A stretch of 64,000 bases of DNA. It comes from Acinetobacter kookii. Lineage in GTDB: Bacteria > Pseudomonadota > Gammaproteobacteria > Pseudomonadales > Moraxellaceae. Of this stretch, positions 55,868-64,000 are shown in pieces. Below the pieces are notes generated by a model. That model was not told the origin of the DNA. It worked only from the letters and a program-made list of their open reading frames with translations, and ran no database searches. Each line of letters opens with the position of its first letter. The stretch's first letter is position 1. The stretch covers positions 1 to 64,000 of the forward strand of contig NZ_FMYO01000006.1 of NCBI RefSeq assembly GCF_900096895.1. Reading direction: 5' to 3'. The position numbers and the translations under genes were made by a program.

Positions 55868-57544
55868 TTATGGAATCATCCATGGGAACACATAGGCTTG
55901 TAAGGTAATGATAATACCAATCATCACTGTAAAGGAGATACTGTGTTTCACGGTAAAGCGGAACAAATCAGATTCTTTACCCACCAGACCTACAGCCGCA
56001 CAGGCAATGGCAATCGATTGAGGTGAAATCATTTTCCCGGTCACCCCGCCACTGGTATTGGCCGCAACCAGCAGTACTTCTGGCACGCCAATCTGTTGTG
56101 CCGTGGTCGCCTGAAGTGCCGAGAAAAGCGCATTAGCAGATGTGTCCGAACCGGTCAGGAACACGCCTAACCAACCCAGAAATGGCGAGAAGAAGGTAAA
56201 TGCCTGACCGGTATGTGCCAACGCCAAAGCCAGGGTAGCCGACATACCTGAATAGTTCGCAATAAAGGCAAAAGCCAGCACCATACCAATGGAATAAATA
56301 GGAACTTTCAATTCATTGATGGTTTCGCCAAAAGTGATGACTGCTGCTTTAGGCTTCATTTTCAGGAAAATGATGGTGATGATGGCGGCAATGAAAATGG
56401 CTGTGCCTGTAGCAGAAATCCAGTCAAATTTATAAATCGCATCGTAGTCCTTAATTTCAGGGACCACCGGCGGCATCTTCTGGATCAGCTGATGCAAATA
56501 CGGCACCTTGATCGAAATCACCAGATCATGCAGCGCGCCATCTTTGGCAAATAAATCCTTAAAGGGCTTGATACTCCAGATGGTGACCATTGCGGTTAAA
56601 ATGGCAAATGGCGACCATGCCTTGGCAATTTGGGCAATGCTATATTTCTGCTGTTTTTGAGCTGCGAGCTGTTGAGCAGCGGATTCATCCACATTTGCGT
56701 CCTGGTCTGCAAAACGGAAAATGTGTTTTGGCTGCCAGAATTTAAGCAAAATTGTTAAAGAAACCAGTGAAGCAATTGCAGCGGTAATGTCTGGCAGTTC
56801 AGGACCTACAAAGTTAGAGGTGAGATATTGTGCAAGCGCGAACGATCCACCACCCACAATCACCGCTGGCCAGGTTTCTTTCACACCGCGCCAGCCATCC
56901 ATAATCGCCATAATCCAGAATAGAACAATCGGCACCATAAACGGCAACTGACGTCCTACCATCTGGCTGATTTCCATGGTATCCACCCCGGAAACCTGCC
57001 CGGCCACAATAATGGGAATCCCCATTGCGCCGAAGGCAACCGGTGCAGTATTGACAATCAGGCATAAGCCCGCTGCATATAAGGGTTTAAAGCCTAATCC
57101 CACCAGCAATGCAGCGGTAATGGCAACCGGAGCACCAAAACCTGCTGCACCTTCAAGGAAAGTACCAAAGGCAAAACCCACAAAGAGCATCTGTAAGCGC
57201 TGATCTTCGGTAATCGACAGAATGGAGGAACGAATAATATCGAACTGCCCTGTTTTAACCGAAATTTTATATAGAAATACGGCACCGATGATGATCCAGG
57301 CAATTGGCCACAAACCATAGAAAAAACCATAAATCATCGATGCAAAAGCCATCACGGCCGGCATCTGATAGGAAAATAAGGAAACCAGCAGCGCCAGGAT
57401 CACGGTAATTGTTCCCGCTACGCTACCTTTCATGCGGAATACCGCAAGTGCTAAAAAGAAGAAAATGATGGGAATCAGGGCAATCAAACTGGAGAGCCAG
57501 ATATTGCCCATAGGATCGTAAATCTGTTGCCATTGTTGAAGCAT
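55868..57544 (-). CDS. lldP: L-lactate permease
   Basis: LldP imports L- and D-lactate (and glycolate) with protons. It is a 558-residue protein with 12 or more membrane helices. Family marks are [40 protein letters not shown] and [20 protein letters not shown]. The ATG at 57544 follows AGGAGAGG; an upstream in-frame start is less likely. It is the first gene of lldPRD, and its control region carries two LldR-type operators. Confidence 0.96.
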   Translation of the reverse strand: MLQQWQQIYDPMGNIWLSSLIALIPIIFFFLALAVFRMKGSVAGTITVILALLVSLFSYQMPAVMAFASMIYGFFYGLWPIAWIIIGAVFLYKISVKTGQFDIIRSSILSITEDQRLQMLFVGFAFGTFLEGAAGFGAPVAITAALLVGLGFKPLYAAGLCLIVNTAPVAFGAMGIPIIVAGQVSGVDTMEISQMVGRQLPFMVPIVLFWIMAIMDGWRGVKETWPAVIVGGGSFALAQYLTSNFVGPELPDITAAIASLVSLTILLKFWQPKHIFRFADQDANVDESAAQQLAAQKQQKYSIAQIAKAWSPFAILTAMVTIWSIKPFKDLFAKDGALHDLVISIKVPYLHQLIQKMPPVVPEIKDYDAIYKFDWISATGTAIFIAAIITIIFLKMKPKAAVITFGETINELKVPIYSIGMVLAFAFIANYSGMSATLALALAHTGQAFTFFSPFLGWLGVFLTGSDTSANALFSALQATTAQQIGVPEVLLVAANTSGGVTGKMISPQSIAIACAAVGLVGKESDLFRFTVKHSISFTVMIGIIITLQAYVFPWMIP

Positions 57545-57610
57545 TGTCCTCTCCTTGAAATGCTTTTCCAGAATACAAAATGGTCTGATCACCTACCAAT
57601 GAATACTTAA

Positions 57611-57625
57611 ATTGGTATGACCAAT
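57611..57625. promoter_or_regulatory. LldR-type operator, proximal
   Basis: ATTGGTATGACCAAT is a full palindrome matching TTGGTNNNACCAA of FadR-family regulators, 67 bases before the lldP start. Confidence 0.75.
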
Positions 57626-57714
57626 AATCATTTAATTTAAAAAATATATCTCTAAACTTTAAATATGCTACTTTTTAACCAATTAAAGATCAATATCCAA
57701 TTTATTTATTTAAA

Positions 57715-57729
57715 ATTGGTCATACCAAT
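57715..57729. promoter_or_regulatory. LldR-type operator, distal
   Basis: ATTGGTCATACCAAT is the same palindrome with a different centre. Its centre is 104 bases from the proximal site, close to ten helical turns, as expected for DNA looping. Confidence 0.75.
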
Positions 57730-59636
<1,907 letters not shown>

Positions 59637-59650
59637 GTTTGTTTTAGGTC

Positions 59651-59681
59651 AAAAAAACCGCTCGAAAGAGCGGTTTTTTTA
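59651..59681. terminator. Terminator between argG and the diguanylate cyclase gene
   Basis: AACCGCTC/GAGCGGTT with loop GAAA and seven A and T residues on either side; it can serve both converging genes. Confidence 0.9.
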
Positions 59682-59691
59682 TCTGACCCGT

Positions 59692-60969
59692 TTATGATTT
59701 GATTAATTCAGTGTCAGGAATATTTGAGCGAATAGATTGATAATAAATCTGGTTACGGCCTAAGTGCTTGGCACGATATAAAGCCTGATCAGCAATTTCC
59801 AACAACTCTTCTTTACTCAGCTCGGTCTCGCCATGATAAACAGTAATGCCCAAGCTGATGGTAATAAAATTGGAGATTAAAGATTTTTCGTGTGGAATTT
59901 CTAAACGCTCGATGGCCTTAAATATATTTGAGGCTACGGCATAAGCACCATGAGCATCCGTTTCAGGCAACAATACGACAAACTCTTCCCCGCCATAGCG
60001 CGCTACGAAATCCATATGCCGAATGGCATTTTTAATTGATTTGGCGATAGAGGAAATCACATCATCGCCTTTTTGGTGCCCATAAAAATCGTTATAGTTT
60101 TTAAAAAAATCAATATCAATAAACAGGATCGCCAAATCACTTTGTTCTTGACGGGTCTGCTCGTAAAATACGTCCATCATTTCATCGAAAGTACGACGAT
60201 TCGAGATTTTGGTCAGGTCATCATGCTGACTTAAATGCAATAATTCTGAATTATGAATCCGATGCATTTTTTCACTAATTCGGGCACGCATAGTAAACAA
60301 ATAAATCATTCGTTCTCGCGCAAAAATCATATGACTAATCACATAACCAAATACGCAACTGCCAAAAAGAATACGCCCCAACACCACGGCATCAAAATCA
60401 ACATGAAGTAGAAAGAAAAGAATGACTGTTACTGAGGCTGCTAAAAACCCGGTCATCAGCATCTGAAATGGCTTTACTCCAGTAATAAGGGAACCCATGA
60501 TATAAATCATGCACAGGATAGCCATACCTTGTTGTCGCAAGGCGACGGTTTCTACGGTCAAGGTTAACCAGGATATGGAGACCATGGCCCAAAACATAAG
60601 CACCATGGAAGCCGGAGCAAAATAGGGACGCAGTTTAGGAAAATGCGAAAAAGAAAATAAGACCAGCAAGCATAGAGCACCATTGGCCAAACCTAAGCTA
60701 CAGTTCAGAAAATCATGCTTGAGATACTGTTTGTCAATTACCCAGTAATCGCTGGGTAAAATCACCAGAATAAAAATAAAATAAGATAAAACGCCACCCC
60801 ACAGGTATTTTTGTACATGCTTACGGGCACGTTCCAAGTTTTTCGACCAAAATTCCTGTTCCATTTTTTTTGGAAAAACCTGTCCTACGCGTTGACTTTG
60901 CCGCGTAATCAGTTCTTCTATCTTTTCTTTATCATATTGTAATTTCGCTAGATTATACTTGGATTCCAT
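59692..60969 (-). CDS. Membrane diguanylate cyclase (GGDEF)
   Basis: This protein makes cyclic di-GMP. A charged cytoplasmic N-terminus of about 75 residues leads to about six membrane helices (YFIFILVILPSDYWV to FGSCVFGYVISHMIF). A GGDEF domain follows, with LTKISNRRTFDEMMD, ILFIDIDFFKNYND and ARYGGEEFVVLLPETD. The RHMD five residues before GGEEF is an intact inhibitory site, unlike the DosC protein in this window. The ATG at 60969 is chosen; the sensed signal is unknown. Confidence 0.9.
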   Translation of the reverse strand: MESKYNLAKLQYDKEKIEELITRQSQRVGQVFPKKMEQEFWSKNLERARKHVQKYLWGGVLSYFIFILVILPSDYWVIDKQYLKHDFLNCSLGLANGALCLLVLFSFSHFPKLRPYFAPASMVLMFWAMVSISWLTLTVETVALRQQGMAILCMIYIMGSLITGVKPFQMLMTGFLAASVTVILFFLLHVDFDAVVLGRILFGSCVFGYVISHMIFARERMIYLFTMRARISEKMHRIHNSELLHLSQHDDLTKISNRRTFDEMMDVFYEQTRQEQSDLAILFIDIDFFKNYNDFYGHQKGDDVISSIAKSIKNAIRHMDFVARYGGEEFVVLLPETDAHGAYAVASNIFKAIERLEIPHEKSLISNFITISLGITVYHGETELSKEELLEIADQALYRAKHLGRNQIYYQSIRSNIPDTELIKS

Positions 60970-61114
60970 TGCCCAGCATTTCTTATTTCTTCTAGTTACT
61001 AAAAATAACATATTTTTCTTATTTAGAATTATATATATATAACCATTTGTCTGTAATTCTCGTTACCATTTTCACACTTTATGGATTATCATTTGTTTTA
61101 TTTCTTCGATTGAA

Positions 61115-62155
61115 ATGGCCTTGAATACAATCACCCTTCTCCAGCCAGACGATTGGCATGCTCACTTACGTGACGGTTTATCTTTAAAACGCACAGTTCC
61201 AGATCTTGCCAAGCAGTTTGCTCGTGCCATCTGCATGCCCAATACTGTCCCTCCAATTAAAACAGTTGAGGAAGCACTGGCTTATCGTGAACGCATTATG
61301 GCGCATGTCCCTGAAGGTGTCGCTTTTGATCCCCGGATGGTGCTTTATTTTACCGACCAGACCCAACCGAGCGAAGTCAAAAAAATTAAAGAATCCGAGC
61401 ATGTGAATGCCATCAAGCTGTATCCAGCCGGTGCAACCACAAATTCAGACAATGGCGTCAGTGATATCCGTAAAGTCTATGCGGTGATTGAACAGCTTGA
61501 AGAACACCAGGTACCGTTGTTGCTTCATGGTGAAGTCACCCATAACCATGTGGATATTTTTGACCGTGAAAAACGCTTTTTAGATGAAGTGCTTTCACCG
61601 CTTCTAAAACAATTCCCTAAACTTAAATTGGTTTTAGAACACATCACCACAAGCGACGCGGCACATTTTGTACTTGAACAAGACCGCAATGTCGCTGCGA
61701 CCATTACCCCACAGCATTTACTGTTCAACCGTAACGATATGCTGGTGGGTGGTATTAAACCGCATTTCTATTGTTTGCCAATTTTAAAGCGTCAAAGCCA
61801 TCAGCAAACCCTGCTTGAAGTGGCGACCAGTTCTAATCCCAAGTTTTTCCTGGGAACAGACAGCGCGCCGCATTCAAAAAATGCCAAAGAAAATGCCTGT
61901 GGCTGTGCCGGTTGCTACAGTGCACCTACCGCAATTGAATTATATGCTCAGGCTTTTGATCAGGTTGGCCGACTGGACCGCCTGGAAGGTTTTGCCAGCC
62001 ATTTCGGTGCTGATTTCTATGGCCTACCGCGCAACACCAATACCATTACTTTGGTCAAAGAAGAACAAGTTATTCCGGAAAGTTTAGACTATTTGGATGG
62101 CGAACAGATTATCCCATTGTATGCGGGTAAGACCATCCAATGGAGAAAAGTGTGA
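61115..62155 (+). CDS. pyrC: Dihydroorotase
   Basis: PyrC closes carbamoyl aspartate to dihydroorotate in pyrimidine synthesis. Zinc ligands are the two His in [12 protein letters not shown], the carboxylated Lys in [15 protein letters not shown], His in LLLHGEVTH and VLEHITT, and Asp in [19 protein letters not shown]. The 346-residue length is the E. coli class II type. Its stop overlaps the rnt start by four bases (GTGA). Confidence 0.97.
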   Translation: MALNTITLLQPDDWHAHLRDGLSLKRTVPDLAKQFARAICMPNTVPPIKTVEEALAYRERIMAHVPEGVAFDPRMVLYFTDQTQPSEVKKIKESEHVNAIKLYPAGATTNSDNGVSDIRKVYAVIEQLEEHQVPLLLHGEVTHNHVDIFDREKRFLDEVLSPLLKQFPKLKLVLEHITTSDAAHFVLEQDRNVAATITPQHLLFNRNDMLVGGIKPHFYCLPILKRQSHQQTLLEVATSSNPKFFLGTDSAPHSKNAKENACGCAGCYSAPTAIELYAQAFDQVGRLDRLEGFASHFGADFYGLPRNTNTITLVKEEQVIPESLDYLDGEQIIPLYAGKTIQWRKV

Positions 62156-62799
62156 CAGATGAAACCCCACCAGTAATTGGTCAGCGTTTCCGTGGATTTT
62201 TACCTGTTGTTGTCGATGTCGAGACAGCAGGTTTTAACTCACAGACCGATGCCTTGCTGGAAATTGCAGCGATCCCCATCATTTATAATGAAGAAGGTCA
62301 ATTTGTACCTGGTGAAGCGTACCATGCACATATTAATCCTTTTGAAGGGGCGAACTTAGACCGTCGTTCCCTGGAATTTATTGGTATTGATCCATCCAAC
62401 CCAATGCGTATTGCCATGGCGGAAGATGAAAAAAGTGCATTAAAACGCATTTTCAAGTCGGTCAATGAAGTTCGCCGTCAGCAAAACTGTACCCATGCAG
62501 TTTTGGTCGGCCATAACGCACATTTCGATTTGGGCTTTGTACAAGCGGCCATTGCCCGTACGGGGACTAAAAATCAAAATCCTTTTCACAGTTTTTCAGT
62601 GTTTGACACCGTGACTTTAAGTGCCGTGATGTTTGGTCAAACCGTACTGGCAAAATCCTGCATTCAGGCGGGAATCGAGTTCGATGGCAAGGAAGCACAC
62701 TCTGCTTTGTACGACACTCAAAAGACTGCAGAACTGTTTTGCTATATTTTGAACAAACTCGCTCCCCATCTACTTGACACCTTGGTGGCGGATCAATAA
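62152..62799 (+). CDS. rnt: Ribonuclease T
   Basis: RNase T trims 3' ends of tRNA and other stable RNA as a 3'-5' exonuclease. The DEDD residues are in [32 protein letters not shown] and [14 protein letters not shown]. The GTG at 62152 has GGAGA six bases upstream, gives 215 residues exactly as in E. coli, and overlaps the pyrC stop; an ATG at 62140 is less likely. A tRNA-Glu gene follows by 20 bases. Confidence 0.95.
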   Translation: MTDETPPVIGQRFRGFLPVVVDVETAGFNSQTDALLEIAAIPIIYNEEGQFVPGEAYHAHINPFEGANLDRRSLEFIGIDPSNPMRIAMAEDEKSALKRIFKSVNEVRRQQNCTHAVLVGHNAHFDLGFVQAAIARTGTKNQNPFHSFSVFDTVTLSAVMFGQTVLAKSCIQAGIEFDGKEAHSALYDTQKTAELFCYILNKLAPHLLDTLVADQ

Positions 62800-62819
62800 G
62801 ATACCGCCATCTTCTAAAC

Positions 62820-62895
62820 GTCCCTATCGTCTAGAGGCCTAGGACATCGCCCTTTCACGGCGGTAACCGGGGTTCGAATCCCCGTAGGGACGCCA
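62820..62895 (+). tRNA. tRNA-Glu (anticodon TTC), copy 1
   Basis: Acceptor GTCCCTA/TAGGGAC, anticodon loop CTTTCAC (TTC), T arm GGTTCGAATCC and encoded CCA. It reads GAA and GAG codons. Confidence 0.97.
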
Positions 62896-63230
62896 TCTAT
62901 TTTTCTCTTCTTTATTTTTATAGTTTTATATTCTATTTACTCATCTAAACTTTTAGTTTTTAGATTAGTACTAGGTTTCCTTTATTTCGCTTCCGAAAAC
63001 ATTTTCAAATTAAAACCTTGATTCGTATATTCACATCCATAGCCTCTTAAAAAGCCGTCATAACTTTCGGATAATCACTAAACATGATTGCTAAAATTAA
63101 TCATCAGCCCATCCTGAATATTCGTTTTCAAGCTTGATTTTTAAAGTTTAGCCTTAAGTGCTACAGCACCCTTTTTTTATGGCCATTTGCATGCTAAGTT
63201 TCCCCCATTGCAATTAATGAACCTGCTCGC
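62896..63230. other. Intergenic stretch after tRNA-Glu copy 1
   Basis: AT-rich with no frame worth reporting; it presumably holds the promoter of the small gene at 63231. Confidence 0.5.
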
Positions 63231-63392
63231 ATGTTGAAAAAATTTTTCCTTGTTTTAATCATTCTCCTGCCCTCTGCTTTATATTTATATATCGTTAGCA
63301 GAGATGAAGCTCCAGCCAAGGATTCATCTATTACACCGGCAGAAGCTCCAGCGCAAGAACAACCTGAGAAATATCAAACACCCGACCACTGA
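63231..63392 (+). CDS. Small exported or membrane-anchored peptide, 53 residues
   Basis: The gene encodes MLKKFFLVLIILPSALYLYI followed by a soluble, charged, Pro/Ala/Gln-rich tail ending KYQTPDH. The N-terminus is a signal anchor. The stop codon lies inside a terminator hairpin, which supports a real transcript ending here. No ribosome-binding site is strong. No family is recognised; similar short proteins are often missed in annotation. Confidence 0.6.
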   Translation: MLKKFFLVLIILLPSALYLYIVSRDEAPAKDSSITPAEAPAQEQPEKYQTPDH

Positions 63393-63408
63393 TAAGTGGT
63401 CTTTTAAC
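63384..63408 (+). terminator. Terminator of the 53-residue gene
   Basis: GACCACT/AGTGGTC with loop GATA, followed by TTTT; overlaps the stop codon. Confidence 0.75.
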
Positions 63409-63811
63409 TTTAAAATCGCCCTCAACCCGTATTCATCATCAAAAAGTTTGGTTGCTTTAACATTCACCTAACCTATAATTAAAATAATGCTTTCAGCCTA
63501 TTTTTTTATCTTATCCAATCTTCCCCAACCTTCGCAGTATTCATCTGCCGAGGGGCCGAAGCCATCGCTAAAAAGGGCCATGACCGCACTTTATCTCATT
63601 AAGCCATCCCTACAGGGTAGATTGATGCAAGTTGTATCGTGCTGAAAATAAATGTGCTTTTAAAGCGATAGATCAAGTCCCGTTTAAAAAACTGCTCTTT
63701 TTATTTTAGATTTGTCATTTTTTATGCAATTAATTCAATATTTTAAAAATAACACAATTACAGGTTTGACAGCTTTATTAAAAATCCATAATATACCCAT
63801 CACCTCCTAAC
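63409..63811. other. Intergenic stretch between the small gene and tRNA-Glu copy 2
   Basis: No frame with a ribosome-binding site. On the minus strand near 63540-63620 about 27 codons are open (MALFSDGFGPSADEYCEGWG), too short to call. Confidence 0.45.
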
Positions 63812-63887
63812 GACCCTATCGTCTAGAGGCCTAGGACATCGCCCTTTCACGGCGGTAACCGGGGTTCGAATCCCCGTAGGGTCGCCA
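63812..63887 (+). tRNA. tRNA-Glu (anticodon TTC), copy 2
   Basis: Identical to copy 1 except one acceptor pair: GACCCTA/TAGGGTC in place of GTCCCTA/TAGGGAC. The change at position 2 is compensated on the opposite strand. Confidence 0.97.
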
Positions 63888-64000
63888 TATATCGTGCTAT
63901 ACGATCATTCAAGCTTCAACACCTATCATTATTACATTGCAGATTCGTAGTTTTTCACTACAATAGTTCGCTTCATTTTTCTTTTTCTTTTTCTCTTATG

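Noticed and set aside
63540..63620. Short minus-strand frame MALFSDGFGPSADEYCEGWG
   Set aside because: Only about 27 codons with no ribosome-binding site and no context; too short to call.

Overview
The window is chromosomal DNA of a gammaproteobacterium and looks like Acinetobacter. The signs are moderately low GC, dense Acinetobacter-type housekeeping genes, the trpG-trpD-trpC arrangement, the rpsB-tsf pair next to a divergent map, the lldP-lldR-lldD-dld lactate cluster, glnA near ubiC-ubiA, and IS30/IS5-type insertion sequences typical of the genus. No species-level marker is visible. Most genes are intact, and the only clearly broken ones are transposase fragments and two weak gene remnants.

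Layout. 1-0.7 kb: 3' end of an IS30-type transposase. 0.9-6.8 kb: gabD on the minus strand, a poorly coding stretch, tRNA-Arg(CCG), then a plus-strand run of ABC-2 exporter (yadG-yadH), queF and an unknown conserved gene. 7.7-18.3 kb: cell-wall enzymes (mltB, rlpA-like), small conserved proteins, rpsB-tsf, map, an aspartate aminotransferase, an EamA transporter and a thioesterase. 18.5-23.6 kb: four tRNA-Asn(GTT) genes interspersed with a DegS-like protease, a Nif3-family gene, sodB and small membrane proteins. 23.7-28.4 kb: a TfdB-like flavin monooxygenase divergent from a LysR regulator, then ubiA and ubiC. 28.5-30.9 kb: glnA with a readable sigma-54/NtrC control region. 30.9-35.2 kb: trpGDC followed closely by an Smr-domain gene, folE and a cupin. 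35.2-44.9 kb: a DosC-type globin-coupled diguanylate cyclase, a DUF4105/DUF3015 pair, a DUF817 gene, hemE, an L,D-transpeptidase, a pirin and a methyltransferase. 45.0-49.4 kb: an accessory segment in which an oleate hydratase gene lies between an intact IS5-family element and a decayed second one. 49.5-57.6 kb: tRNA-Ser(TGA), fadH, dld and lldPRD. 58.3-64 kb: argG, a membrane diguanylate cyclase, pyrC-rnt, two tRNA-Glu(TTC) genes and a 53-residue small protein gene between them.

How the genes work together. The lactate genes form a catabolic unit (permease, regulator, L- and D-lactate dehydrogenases), and two near-identical LldR-type palindromes lie about ten helical turns apart upstream of lldP. 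glnA carries a sigma-54 promoter and two NtrC-like sites, so nitrogen control is expected. trpG, trpD and trpC supply tryptophan synthesis (trpG probably also serves folate synthesis), and ubiC-ubiA start ubiquinone synthesis. Two diguanylate cyclases, one with a haem-globin sensor, suggest c-di-GMP signalling.

I did not find a clear defence island, CRISPR array, prophage or biosynthetic cluster. The most novel-looking items are modest: a 42-codon frame overlapping a methyltransferase start by ATGA, a small exported or membrane protein between tRNA-Glu genes, the IS-bracketed oleate hydratase, compensated acceptor-stem changes between tRNA paralogues, and several unexplained hairpins. All starts were chosen by eye from ribosome-binding sites and family lengths; no database search was possible.
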